A DNA stretch of 64,000 nt from Acidimicrobiales bacterium (lineage in GTDB: Bacteria > Actinomycetota > Acidimicrobiia > Acidimicrobiales > Poriferisodalaceae). Both the position numbers and the translations under genes were made by a program. The notes beneath the pieces were generated by a model. It saw only the letters and a program-made list of their open reading frames with translations, ran no database searches and was not told the DNA's origin. The stretch lies in the NCBI GenBank assembly GCA_041394185.1, contig JAWKIQ010000001.1, positions 620,001 through 684,000 of the forward strand, given 5' to 3'. Of this stretch, positions 8,319 to 16,882 are shown piece after piece (within the stretch, counting starts at the first letter, position 1; each line of letters opens with the position of its first letter).

Positions 8319-9683
8319 GTGACGATCCTGATCGAGAACGGTGCTGTGGTCACCGTCGACGACCAGCGCACCATCCACGATCCGGGCTGGGTCGAGATCG
8401 AGGGTGACCGCATTGCGGGCCTCGGGCCGGGCGAGCCGCCTTCTGAAGTGCGCCTTCGCGCTGGTCGGGTAATCGACGCGTCGGGGGCCGCGGTGATGCC
8501 CGGCATGACCAATGCGCACACCCATCTGTTCCAGACGTTCTTCCGGGGCCTTGCCGACGACAAGCCCCTGCTGGATTGGCTGCGCGACTGCATCTGGCCC
8601 GGCGCGGTTCATCTCGACCGCGAGTCGGCCCGGCTGGCGGCACTGGTCGGGATGATCGAGAACCTCCGTACCGGCGCCACCTCGATACTGGACCACCAGT
8701 ACATCCACATCGACGAGCAGATCGACGATGGCATCTGTTCGGCGGCCGACGAGCTGGGTGTCAGGTACCTGCTGGCCAGGGGCTGGGCCGATCGCAACTA
8801 CGAACCGAACCTCACCGAGTCGGCCGAAACCGTGCTCGAGCGAACCGCCAGGCTGCGCCAGCGATGGCATGGCCACGACAACGGCCGTATCCGCATCGAG
8901 CAGGCGCCCCTGATCCCGTGGGGATGCAGTGACGAGGCCATGAAGGTCACCACCGCCGACGCCAGGTCGTGGGGCGCGGGAACCCACATCCACTGCGCCG
9001 AGACCGCGGTCGAGGTCGAGATGAGCCTCGAAGAGCGCGGAGTGCGCCACGTCCACTGGCTCGAACAGCTGGGTGTGTTGGGGCCCGACGTGCAGCTGGC
9101 ACACAGCGTGTGGCTCGACGACGACGAACTCGACCTGATCGCCCGGCGTAATGCCGTGGTGGTGCACTGCCCGGTCAGCAACATGTATCTGGCCTCGGGG
9201 GTGCCTCGAATCCTCGACATGAGATCCAGAGGAATCACGATCGCCCTGGCGTCGGATGGCCCCGGCAGCAACAACCGCCAGGACATGTTCGAGGTCATGA
9301 AATCGACGGTGCTGCTTCAGAAGGTTCACCACCTCGATGCCATGGCCCTTCAGCCCGAGGACGCTATCGACATGGCCTGCCGTGGTGGTGCGGTGGCGGC
9401 ATCCAACCCCGATGCCGGCCGGCTCGAACCGGGCACCAAGGCAGACGTCGTGGTCGTCGACCTCGAAACCGTGTTCACGGCCCCGGTGCACCGGGTGCCC
9501 AGTGCCCTGGTGTTTTGTGCGACGCCCGCCAACGTCACCCATGTCCTGGTCGACGGTCGGGTGGTGGTCGATGACGGCGTCGTGACCACCGTCGACGAGG
9601 AAGCCGTCATAGCCGAGGCCACCGAAGCCGCCAGGCGCGTCTTCGCCAAAGCAGGCGTTCCCAGCCGGTTGAACCGCAGGTGA
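8319..9683 (+). CDS. ATZ/TRZ-type amidohydrolase (aminohydrolase/deaminase)
   Basis: A 454-residue metal-dependent amidohydrolase of the cytosine-deaminase/TrzN-AtzB/8-oxoguanine-deaminase group, acting on ring C-N bonds of heterocycles. Metal ligands are visible: NAHTHLFQTFFRG (HxH), HIHCAE, VQLAHSVWL and ASDGPGSNN. N- and C-terminal strands (ENGAVVTVDD; LVDGRVVVDD) form the usual beta-sandwich. The start is a GTG. Its stop overlaps the GTG of the MFS transporter (GTGA), so uptake or export and hydrolysis are probably coupled. A purine, triazine or pterin-like substrate would fit both the family and the pterin-enzyme neighbours; this is inference. Confidence 0.88.
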   Translation: MTILIENGAVVTVDDQRTIHDPGWVEIEGDRIAGLGPGEPPSEVRLRAGRVIDASGAAVMPGMTNAHTHLFQTFFRGLADDKPLLDWLRDCIWPGAVHLDRESARLAALVGMIENLRTGATSILDHQYIHIDEQIDDGICSAADELGVRYLLARGWADRNYEPNLTESAETVLERTARLRQRWHGHDNGRIRIEQAPLIPWGCSDEAMKVTTADARSWGAGTHIHCAETAVEVEMSLEERGVRHVHWLEQLGVLGPDVQLAHSVWLDDDELDLIARRNAVVVHCPVSNMYLASGVPRILDMRSRGITIALASDGPGSNNRQDMFEVMKSTVLLQKVHHLDAMALQPEDAIDMACRGGAVAASNPDAGRLEPGTKADVVVVDLETVFTAPVHRVPSALVFCATPANVTHVLVDGRVVVDDGVVTTVDEEAVIAEATEAARRVFAKAGVPSRLNRR

Positions 9684-11155
9684 GCCGGGCGCGATCGGGC
9701 ATATTCTCGGCTCCTTACGCCCCGGTCACCCTCGCGAACCTGGCCGTCATCGCCCTTGCGGCGTTCGACGCGCTGGCCGTCATCGCAGCCCTGCCCTCGA
9801 TTGCTGAAGACCTCGGCGATGTCGCCCTGTTGCCGTGGGTGGTCACGTCGTACCTCGGGTCGAGCGCCGTGGCGGTCATCGTCGCCGGCCCGATCATCGA
9901 TGCCATCGGGGTCAGGCGCACCTTCCAGGTGATGGGTACGTGGTTCTTGTTGACCAGCGTTGCTGTGGCCTTGGCCCCGACGCTCGGCTGGGTGCTGGTG
10001 GCGCGTTTGGCCCAAGGCCTCGGTGGCGGTCTGATGTTCGCGGTGGCCATCGCCGCGGTCGGCATCGCCTTTCCTCACGACCTTCGTCCTTCGGCGTTTG
10101 CCGCCAACGAGGCCGTCTTCGCTGCGATGGGTGTGGGCAGCCCGGCGATAGCGGCGATCCTGCTCGAGTTCTCCAGTTGGCGGCTGATCTTCTGGATCAA
10201 GGTGCCCCTGACCGCGCTGGCTCTGCTCGCCGGCTGGAATGCGCTGCCCGACAAGCGCCCGGATGCCGGCCGGATGCGCATCGACTATCTCGGCGTCGCA
10301 CTGATGGCGGCCATGGTGTTCTTCTTGTTGTTCGGGCTGGGCCAGGTTGGCATCGACTGGGCTCTGGCCGTGCCGGCTCTGTTGGGTGCTGTGGCCGCCT
10401 TCGTCGTCTACTGGCTGCACGCCGGGCGCCACGATTCGCCGGTCCTCGAACGCCGTCACCTGACCAGAATGCCGTTGCGGTGGATCCACCTCGCAGCGGG
10501 TCTGGTCTTGGCCGCGGGTGTGGCGGTCGACAACTACGTGCCGTTGTACCTGCAGGTCAGCCGGGGTCGGTCGGCCGGATTTGCCGCGTTCTCGGTGCTG
10601 TTCATCGCCGTCGGCTGGACGGGCGGTTCGTTCATATATGCCCGGCTGATGCGCAACTGGTCTGAGCCCTCGGTGGTTGTGTTCGGCGCTGCCTGGCTGG
10701 TGCCGGCTATCGGTCTGACGGCGACCCTGGTGTGGGTCGACGCGCCCCTGGGGCTGGTGTTCTGTTCGATGTTCGGTATGGGTATCGGCATAGGGCTGGC
10801 GTCCACGGCTGCGCTCACCATGATTCAGCGCTCGGCCGACGTCGAAGAACTCGGCCGGGTCAATGCCGCGCACCAGTTCCTGCGCGTGCTGGCGATCAGC
10901 ATCGGCGTTGCCCTGGGGGGCGCCGTGCTGCTGGGCATCGTCGATGCTCAGGTGGGCGATGTCGAGGTGGTGCGCAGCGTTCTCGAGAGCGACGGGTCCG
11001 ATGCCGTCGAGGTGGCCGATGCCACCGCCGCGGCTGTCGCCGACGGTTTGGTGGGGGTTCTGGTGACTTCGGCCGTTTTGGGAATGGGATGCCTTGCCGC
11101 GGCGTTGGGGCTCAAGCGCACGACGGCAAGGGATGCTCATGGATCTGGCGGGTAG
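9680..11155 (+). CDS. MFS transporter (DHA2-like)
   Basis: A 491-residue polytopic membrane protein with roughly 12-14 hydrophobic segments. The family signature after TM2 is visible (GPIIDAIGVRRTFQVMG), followed by RLAQGLGGGLMFAVAIAAVG typical of drug:H+ antiporters and related importers. It is linked by a GTGA overlap to the preceding amidohydrolase, and its 3' end overlaps the start of the next SDR by 17 bp. Likely a transporter for the substrate or product of the amidohydrolase; direction is unknown. Confidence 0.88.
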   Translation: MSRARSGIFSAPYAPVTLANLAVIALAAFDALAVIAALPSIAEDLGDVALLPWVVTSYLGSSAVAVIVAGPIIDAIGVRRTFQVMGTWFLLTSVAVALAPTLGWVLVARLAQGLGGGLMFAVAIAAVGIAFPHDLRPSAFAANEAVFAAMGVGSPAIAAILLEFSSWRLIFWIKVPLTALALLAGWNALPDKRPDAGRMRIDYLGVALMAAMVFFLLFGLGQVGIDWALAVPALLGAVAAFVVYWLHAGRHDSPVLERRHLTRMPLRWIHLAAGLVLAAGVAVDNYVPLYLQVSRGRSAGFAAFSVLFIAVGWTGGSFIYARLMRNWSEPSVVVFGAAWLVPAIGLTATLVWVDAPLGLVFCSMFGMGIGIGLASTAALTMIQRSADVEELGRVNAAHQFLRVLAISIGVALGGAVLLGIVDAQVGDVEVVRSVLESDGSDAVEVADATAAAVADGLVGVLVTSAVLGMGCLAAALGLKRTTARDAHGSGG

Positions 11156-11891
11156 GACAGCGATAGTCACCGGTGGCGCCAGGCGCCTGGGCAGGGAAAT
11201 CGCTCTCGATCTGGCCGGTTGCGGCGTCAACGTCGTCATCAACTATCGGCGTTCGGCCGGCGCTGCCGCCCAGACCGTCGCCGAGCTTTCGGCCCTGGGG
11301 GTTGGCGCCCTGGCTGTGCAGGCAGACGTGGGCGACTATCGGCAGGTGCAGGGCATGGTCGAGGCCGCCGTCGAGCGTTTCGGAGGCATTGACATCCTGG
11401 TGAACAACGCTGCCCCCTTCCTGACCCACACAGTGCCGACCGACGACCTGTCGGCATGGCACGAGTCGATCAACACCATGGTGCACGGACCGTTCTATTG
11501 CGCCAATCTGGTGGCCCCGGTGATGCTCGAGCGCGGTGGCGGTGTGATCATCGGCATCGGCGATCTCAGCGGTGAGGAAGCGTGGGCCGGTTATACGGGC
11601 CATGCCGTCGGCAAGGGCGCCGTGCTGTCGTTGACGCGTCAGCTGGCGCTTGAGCTGGCACCCACCATCAGGGCCAACGCCGTGATACCCGGCCTGGCGC
11701 TGCCGGTCGATGGCGACACACCCGAGGCCAACCGGGCCGCGGCCATGACGACGCTGCTGGAACGCTGGGGTACCCCCGCCGAGATGGCCCACGCGGTGAG
11801 GTTCTTGATCGAGGCCGACTACATAACCGGCGAGACCATCGTGGTCGATGGCGGCCAGCGCTTCGGGCACCGCAAACACGCCCACGGCTGA
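11139..11891 (+). CDS. SDR related to pteridine reductase (PTR1), copy 1, catalytic Tyr replaced by His
   Basis: A 250-residue SDR. The PTR1-type cofactor motif TGGARRLG at 11-18 replaces the usual TGxxxGIG. The region GIGDLSGEEAWAGYTG aligns with the PTR1 active site, in which the SDR Ser is replaced by Asp (here Asp142). Lys159 is kept, but the residue four before it, Tyr in essentially all SDRs, is His155. NNAA at 89-92 is intact. The ATG at 11139 has AAGGG 7-8 nt upstream; ATG at 11133 is the alternative. Known PTR1/FolM enzymes reduce dihydropterins or dihydrofolate with NADPH. A second copy follows after 49 bp. Pterin reduction is suggested by family and by mch nearby, but the Tyr-to-His change makes activity uncertain. 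Confidence 0.85.
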   Translation: MDLAGRTAIVTGGARRLGREIALDLAGCGVNVVINYRRSAGAAAQTVAELSALGVGALAVQADVGDYRQVQGMVEAAVERFGGIDILVNNAAPFLTHTVPTDDLSAWHESINTMVHGPFYCANLVAPVMLERGGGVIIGIGDLSGEEAWAGYTGHAVGKGAVLSLTRQLALELAPTIRANAVIPGLALPVDGDTPEANRAAAMTTLLERWGTPAEMAHAVRFLIEADYITGETIVVDGGQRFGHRKHAHG

Positions 11892-11940
11892 CCCGTCTGG
11901 TGCCAGGCACCAAACAATGGCGGGACTAGGGTGGCGCGCC

Positions 11941-12693
11941 ATGGAGTTGGCTGGAAAGACGGCGATAGTCACGGGCGGAGCGATCAGGGTCGGCAAGGGC
12001 ATAACCCTCGAGCTGGCCAGAGCGGGCGCCAACGTTGTCGTGAACTACAACTCGTCGGCCGACGCTGCCAACCAGACCGTCGCCGAGGCCGAAGCCCTCG
12101 GTGTGCAGGCGATGGCAGTGCAGGCCAGCGTCAGCGACTACGAGCAGGTCACGGCCATGGTCGACGCCGTGGCGGAACGCTTCGGGCGCATCGACGTGTT
12201 GGTCAACAACGCCTCGACCTTCCTTCCCGACCCTCTGCCAACCGACGACCTGTCGACGTGGCACAAGTCGATCGACACCCTGGTGCACGGCCCGTTCTAT
12301 TGCGCAAACCGTGTGGCCCCGGTGATGCTCGGCGGCGACGGCGGTGTCATCATCGGAATCGGCGACCTGACGGCCTACGAGCCATGGCCGGCGTTCGCGG
12401 GGCACGCGGTGGGCAAGGGTGCAATCTTGTCGCTGACCCGGCAACTGGCGCTGGAACTGGCCCCGAAGATCAGGGCCAATGCGGTGATCCCCGGCCCGGC
12501 GCTGCGCCCGCACAACTACGACGACGCCACATATCAAAGGGTGGCCGACGACACGTTGCTTGGCCGCTGGGGTACTCCGGCCGAGATGGCCCACGCGGTG
12601 AGGTTCCTGATCGAGGCCGACTACATCACCGGCGAGACGATCATCGTCGACGGTGGCCAACGCTTTGGCCACCGCAAACACGCACATGGCTGA
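11941..12693 (+). CDS. SDR related to pteridine reductase (PTR1), copy 2, catalytic Tyr replaced by His
   Basis: A 250-residue tandem paralog of the preceding gene, identical in length, with TGGAIRVG at 11-18 and the same active-site changes: Asp142 (GIGD) at the Ser position and His155-x-x-x-Lys159 (HAVGK) instead of YxxxK. Both copies end in the same GQRFGHRKHAHG tail, so the duplication is clear although the middle sections have diverged (PTDDLSTWHKS versus PTDDLSAWHES). Shared divergence at the catalytic Tyr means the change predates the duplication and has been kept. The two may act as a heteromer or on related pterins. The stop overlaps the next luciferase-like gene by 8 bp. Confidence 0.85.
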   Translation: MELAGKTAIVTGGAIRVGKGITLELARAGANVVVNYNSSADAANQTVAEAEALGVQAMAVQASVSDYEQVTAMVDAVAERFGRIDVLVNNASTFLPDPLPTDDLSTWHKSIDTLVHGPFYCANRVAPVMLGGDGGVIIGIGDLTAYEPWPAFAGHAVGKGAILSLTRQLALELAPKIRANAVIPGPALRPHNYDDATYQRVADDTLLGRWGTPAEMAHAVRFLIEADYITGETIIVDGGQRFGHRKHAHG

Positions 12694-13669
12694 GACCGGA
12701 CTCGCCGCTGGCGTCCACATCGTGCCGCTGATGCCTGCAGCCGACGTGATAGCGATCGCCATCGAGGCCGAGCGCCTGGGATACGACTACTGCTTGATCG
12801 CCGACGAGGGCTTTCATCCCGATGTGTACGTGAGCCTGGGGGCTATCGCCCGCGAGACCAGCCACATCAAGTTGGGGGTGATGACCAACCCATACACCCG
12901 GCATCCGGCAGCCACGGCCAACGCCCTGGCCACTGTCGACGCCCTGGCCCCCGGCCGGGTGGTGGGCACCTTGCTTGCGGGCGGTTCGATGGTGTTGGCC
13001 CCTATGGGCATCGACCGGATCAGACCGTTCCGGCGCATGACCGACGCAGTTCAGATCGCCCGCACCCTTTGGACGGGTCAGCTGGCATCGGTCGATGGCC
13101 AGACGGCTTCGGTCGTCGATGCCAGGCTCGGGTCGGGCGCGGCCGATGTCGAACTCTGGATCGCCGGTCGGGGGCCGCTGGTGCTGGGTCTCGCCGGCCG
13201 TGAAGCCGACGGGGTGATCTTCACCGTCAAACCCGATCTGGCCGGCGCCATCGCCGAGGTAGAGCGAGCAGTACCCGCGGGCAGACCGCATCCCAAACGG
13301 ATGTATCTGGGCCGCATCTGCTACACGCCCGCCATGCTGGAAGCCCAGAAACTGACGCTGTCATATGTGTTGATGGACTCGCCCGAACGTGCCTTGGACG
13401 CACTGGGCTTCGACGCCGACCAGGTGGCGGTGATCGTCGAGGCGGCCCAGACCGGCAATGCGGCCGCGGTCGATCCGCTGGTCACCGACGATCTGCTGCA
13501 CCGCTATCAGGTGGCTGGTACGCCGGCCCAGTGCGCGGCCGAGGTGGCGGCGATGGCGGCACAACACGACCTACATGCAATACACATAGACGCACTGTCG
13601 GCCGACCTCGACGAGAACCTCTCGATCATCGAGAACTCGCTTCCAATCATCAAAGGAACACCCAAATGA
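12686..13669 (+). CDS. Luciferase-like F420-dependent oxidoreductase, Mer-like
   Basis: A 327-residue luciferase-like TIM-barrel protein, closely similar to the one next to mch: GVHIVPLMPAADV, CLIADEGFHPDVYVSLGA, MTNPYTRHPAATANALATVD, the LLAGGSMVLAPMGIDR loop and WIAGRGPLVLGLAGREADGV. Expected to use F420 or FMN. It overlaps the upstream PTR1-like SDR by 8 bp and the downstream aldolase by 4 bp (ATGA), so SDR, reductase and aldolase are co-translated. Its closest match in the window is the gene at 1.2-2.2 kb, suggesting that the two operons on either side of the shared promoter run related chemistry. Confidence 0.87.
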   Translation: MAETGLAAGVHIVPLMPAADVIAIAIEAERLGYDYCLIADEGFHPDVYVSLGAIARETSHIKLGVMTNPYTRHPAATANALATVDALAPGRVVGTLLAGGSMVLAPMGIDRIRPFRRMTDAVQIARTLWTGQLASVDGQTASVVDARLGSGAADVELWIAGRGPLVLGLAGREADGVIFTVKPDLAGAIAEVERAVPAGRPHPKRMYLGRICYTPAMLEAQKLTLSYVLMDSPERALDALGFDADQVAVIVEAAQTGNAAAVDPLVTDDLLHRYQVAGTPAQCAAEVAAMAAQHDLHAIHIDALSADLDENLSIIENSLPIIKGTPK

Positions 13670-14445
13670 CCACCCGCAGGCTCAACCGCATCTTCGCCGA
13701 GGACGGTCGGGCGGTGATCGTCGCCCTCGATCACGGTCTGATCGACGGGCCGTGCGAAGGGTTCGAGAGCCCCGGCGACACGATCGAAGCCGTCGTAGCC
13801 GGAGGCGCCGACGCGATCTTGACCTCGTATGGCATTGCCAGAGCGTTTGCCAAACCGCTCAGCAGGGTCGGGCTGATCGTCAGGTCGGACGGAGCCGCGA
13901 CCAACCTGGGCACCCCCAGCACGGGTTCGTTGTCGCAGTTCTTCGGGCCGGTCGACGCGGTTCGGCTCGGCGCCGATGCCCTGGTGGTCACAGCGATGCC
14001 CGGCTCGGACAAGGAGGAAGACACCCTCGAGAACCTGGCCAGAACCGTCGCAGAGGCCCACGAGTGGGGTTTGCCCGTGCTGGGTGAGATGGTTCCCGGA
14101 GGGTTCAACAGCGGCCCCGAATCACGGGGCACAGACGCAATCGCATTGGCGGCGCGTCTGGGCGCAGAGCTGGGCGCCGACTTCATCAAGGCGCCCTATT
14201 GCGACGACTACGACCAGGTGACGTCGAAGACGTTCGCTCCGGTGGTGATACTGGGCGGCGCCAAGGGCGACGAGACGCTGATGCTGCAGAACATTCGCTC
14301 GGCGATCGATGCCGGTGCCAGGGGAGTGGCGATCGGTCGCAATGTGTTCCAGTGCGACAACCCGACGGCGATGACGGCGGCGATCGTGGCCGTCGTCCAC
14401 GAGGACGCGTCGGTCGAACAGGCGCTGGCGATACTCAATTCATGA
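13666..14445 (+). CDS. Class I (Schiff-base) aldolase, LsrF/FbaB/AroA'-like
   Basis: A 259-residue (beta/alpha)8 aldolase of the DeoC/LacD/FbaB family. Visible are VALDHGLIDGP near the N terminus, the Schiff-base lysine Lys175 in ADFIKAPYCDD, VILGGAKG and the phosphate-binding GARGVAIGRNVFQ. Relatives include archaeal fructose-bisphosphate aldolase, LsrF (AI-2 phosphate thiolase) and aminodideoxyheptulosonate synthase. AAAGGA lies about 9 nt before the ATG. It overlaps both neighbours by 4 nt. With the kinase that follows it looks like a phosphorylate-and-cleave module for a sugar-like compound. Confidence 0.85.
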   Translation: MTTRRLNRIFAEDGRAVIVALDHGLIDGPCEGFESPGDTIEAVVAGGADAILTSYGIARAFAKPLSRVGLIVRSDGAATNLGTPSTGSLSQFFGPVDAVRLGADALVVTAMPGSDKEEDTLENLARTVAEAHEWGLPVLGEMVPGGFNSGPESRGTDAIALAARLGAELGADFIKAPYCDDYDQVTSKTFAPVVILGGAKGDETLMLQNIRSAIDAGARGVAIGRNVFQCDNPTAMTAAIVAVVHEDASVEQALAILNS

Positions 14446-15806
14446 CACCGTCCGCGGTCGTCATCGGTGTCGACGTCGGCACGACTTCGGTCAAGGCCGC
14501 AGCGGTGAATCGCGCCGGCCGTGTGGTGGGCGAGGGCACATCGGCCCCGATCGAGACCATCGCAGAATCGCCCGGAGCCGCCGAGCAGCGGCCCGAGGAC
14601 GTCGCCGACGCCTTGCGAGATGCCTGCCTGGGTGCTCTCGATTCCGCAGGTGGGGGAGTGGCCGCAGCCGCTCTGGCGATGGGAGCACAGAGCGGTTCGG
14701 TCCTAGCCGTCGATGACAGAATGGCTCCGTTGAGCCGTTTGCTGACCTGGATGGACGCCAGGTCTAAGCCTGTGGTCGAGGGTTGGGGTTATCCGACCAT
14801 ACAAAAGGTGAGAACCATCTCGGGCTGGTCGGCATCGGCGGGTCTCGGACTGTCGTCGATCGCGTGGCTCCGCAACGAAGGCCTCGGCTCTGACGCCCGC
14901 TTCGGTCCGGTCGACGCGTATCTGGCCGCCCTGATGACCGGTCGATTCGCCACCAACCCGTCGAACGCGGCGGGTGTTCAGCTGATGGACGCAGGTCGCC
15001 GGGTGTGGAGCACCGAGTTGTGTGCGTTGGCCGGCACCACAGCCGACCGGTTGCCCGACCTGGTGGCCAGTGGAGACGACATCGGGGTGATCTCCGACGA
15101 ATTCGGATTTGGTCCGAGCGTGCGTCTGGTAGCCGGCGGGCACGACCAGACGTGCTCGGCGCTTGCTCTGGGCGTGCGCGACACCGGGCAGGCATTCTTG
15201 TCGGCAGGCACTGCGTGGGTTCTGACCAACGTGGTCGCCGACGGTTCGTTGCAGGGGTTGCAGCCGTCGTTCAACCTCAGCCCCCACGTCGTGGACGGTC
15301 GTTGGACGACATCGACGAACATCGGCGGCCTCGGTGCGGTTGTCGCGTGGGCGCTCGACGCGCTCGACGACGGCCCGGTGGGGGAATACTCGCCCTTGTT
15401 CGTGCCGTCGCTTCTCGAGTCTGATCGCACCCAGTGGGGCCGATTCGTGGGCGCTGGGCGTGCCGTGTTGGGTTGTGTCTTCGAGACCTGCGCGTTCGAA
15501 GTACGCCGAGCGATCGAATCGGCGGGTGGGCAACACCTATCGAGCGAGCTGGTGATGGTTGGGGGAGGCACCCGCAACCGCGAACTGGTGCAGGCCATTG
15601 CCGACGCCACCAACCGAACGGTGGTGGTCAGGCCAGACCGGCCATGGCCCGCGCTCGGGGCGGCCGTGCTGGCGGCGGACGCCCTGGGATGGGGATCGAT
15701 CGAGATCGAAACCGCCGATGGCGGCTATCGAATGCAGCCGCGCCACCAGCTCGACAACAGCCACCGATACGAGCGATACCTCGAACTGACAGATACCTCG
15801 AAATGA
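14442..15806 (+). CDS. FGGY-family carbohydrate kinase
   Basis: A 454-residue ATP-dependent sugar kinase. The N-terminal phosphate loop is VIGVDVGTTSVKAAAV, ALAMGAQSGSVLAVD follows, the catalytic Asp sits in AGGHDQTCSALALG, and the C-terminal ATP site is VMVGGGTRNRELVQAIAD. The order aldolase-kinase with 4-nt overlap resembles lsrF/lsrK or pentulose/erythritol pathways, but the substrate cannot be told. The stop codon lies inside a 17-nt tandem repeat. Confidence 0.88.
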   Translation: MTPSAVVIGVDVGTTSVKAAAVNRAGRVVGEGTSAPIETIAESPGAAEQRPEDVADALRDACLGALDSAGGGVAAAALAMGAQSGSVLAVDDRMAPLSRLLTWMDARSKPVVEGWGYPTIQKVRTISGWSASAGLGLSSIAWLRNEGLGSDARFGPVDAYLAALMTGRFATNPSNAAGVQLMDAGRRVWSTELCALAGTTADRLPDLVASGDDIGVISDEFGFGPSVRLVAGGHDQTCSALALGVRDTGQAFLSAGTAWVLTNVVADGSLQGLQPSFNLSPHVVDGRWTTSTNIGGLGAVVAWALDALDDGPVGEYSPLFVPSLLESDRTQWGRFVGAGRAVLGCVFETCAFEVRRAIESAGGQHLSSELVMVGGGTRNRELVQAIADATNRTVVVRPDRPWPALGAAVLAADALGWGSIEIETADGGYRMQPRHQLDNSHRYERYLELTDTSK

Positions 15807-15828
15807 CAGACACTTCGAACTGACCCCG
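15778..15828 (+). repeat. Three tandem 17-nt units across the kinase stop codon
   Basis: Three adjacent degenerate 17-nt copies (ACCTCGAACTGACAGAT, ACCTCGAAATGACAGAC, ACTTCGAACTGACCCCG) cover the end of the kinase gene. Each carries one TGA (15787, 15804, 15821) and, because 17 is not a multiple of three, these fall in three different frames. The middle one is the kinase stop. Confidence 0.85.
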
Positions 15829-15838
15829 GAGACCGAGA

Positions 15839-16846
15839 ATGAACAAACCTGTGGTTGCCGTGACGATCGGCCGCTCGAACTATGGCCGCATGTTCAGTGA
15901 CGAGGCGTGGAGCCGGCTGGACGAGTTCGCCTCGGTTGTCCACCACGAATCGGACGACCCCGCCGACAAAGACGCACTGCTCGAGCTGCTGAGCGACGCC
16001 AATGGCTGCATAACCAGCTGGGGAGTCGCCCAGCTCGATGCCGACGTGATGGCCGCGGCCCCATCGCTGGGTGCGATGGCTCACATGGGCAGCAGCGTCA
16101 AGCGCTTCGTGTCGCCGGCCGTGTTCGACGCCGGTGTCAAGGTCACCAGCGCAGGCATCACCTTGGCCCGAGACGTTGCCGAGACCACGCTGGGCCTGAT
16201 GATCGTCGGCCGCAAGCGAGTCTGGCCACTGGGCGTTCACGTGTCGCAGGGCGGTTGGCGCGACAGCCCGGTTTGGGACGACTGGGATGCCAGGGAGCTG
16301 GGTCGCTCGACGGTGGGGATCGTCGGTGCCAGCAATGTCGGTCGTCACGTCATCGAGCTGCTGGGGGCCTTCGAGGTCGACATCCTGGTGGCCGATCCGT
16401 TCCTGTCGACGTCGGATGCCGAAGTGCTGGGGGTCGAGGTGGTGACCCTGCACGAGCTGGCCGAGCGCGCCGATGTGGTGTCTTTGCACGCCCCGGCCAA
16501 CGACGCCACCTACCGGATGATCGACGCCGACGTCTTGGGCCGCATGAAAGACGGGGTCACGCTGATCAACACGGCCAGGGGAGAGCTCGTCGACGAGGAA
16601 GCCCTGGTGGCCGAGCTTCGCAAAGGCCGGATGTTTGCGTTCCTCGATGTCACCGACCCCGAGCCGCCTGCCGCCGACAGCCCGCTTCGCTCGCTGCCCA
16701 ACGTGGTGCTGACGCCTCACATCGCGGGGTGCATCGAGAACTGCAACCGGATGGGCGAGCTGGCGGTCGAGGAATTGCGGCGCCATTTCGCGGGCGAACC
16801 GGCGGTGTACGAGATCACGCCTGACATGTTCGATCGCATCGCCTGA
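15839..16846 (+). CDS. D-isomer-specific 2-hydroxyacid dehydrogenase
   Basis: A 335-residue NAD-dependent dehydrogenase of the phosphoglycerate/hydroxypyruvate reductase family. Seen are the Rossmann motif GIVGASNVGRH, the catalytic Arg in NTARGELVDE, the Glu in DVTDPEPP and the His in LTPHIAG. It would interconvert a 2-oxo acid and a D-2-hydroxy acid, a sensible last step after the kinase/aldolase pair. It is the last gene of the rightward block and is followed at once by a GC hairpin. Confidence 0.92.
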   Translation: MNKPVVAVTIGRSNYGRMFSDEAWSRLDEFASVVHHESDDPADKDALLELLSDANGCITSWGVAQLDADVMAAAPSLGAMAHMGSSVKRFVSPAVFDAGVKVTSAGITLARDVAETTLGLMIVGRKRVWPLGVHVSQGGWRDSPVWDDWDARELGRSTVGIVGASNVGRHVIELLGAFEVDILVADPFLSTSDAEVLGVEVVTLHELAERADVVSLHAPANDATYRMIDADVLGRMKDGVTLINTARGELVDEEALVAELRKGRMFAFLDVTDPEPPAADSPLRSLPNVVLTPHIAGCIENCNRMGELAVEELRRHFAGEPAVYEITPDMFDRIA

Positions 16847-16859
16847 CCGGCAGGGCCGG
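16847..16859 (+). terminator. GC hairpin directly after the dehydrogenase stop
   Basis: CCGGC-AGG-GCCGG forms a perfect 5-bp stem that begins at the base after the TGA, in the gap between two convergent operons. There is no U tract, so it may be a GC-type terminator or 3'-end stabiliser. Confidence 0.4.
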
Positions 16860-16882
16860 GGCCAGTGGGAAGGCGGCCCTCT

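Noticed and set aside
8226..9542. A 438-codon minus-strand frame
   Set aside because: Antisense shadow of the ATZ/TRZ-type amidohydrolase; low-complexity His/Gly/Val-rich translation.
13666..15806. Aldolase and kinase as a true lsr (autoinducer-2) pair
   Set aside because: The family resemblance is real, but no LsrABCD transporter, LsrB, LsrG or LsrR is present and the partner genes are of other types.
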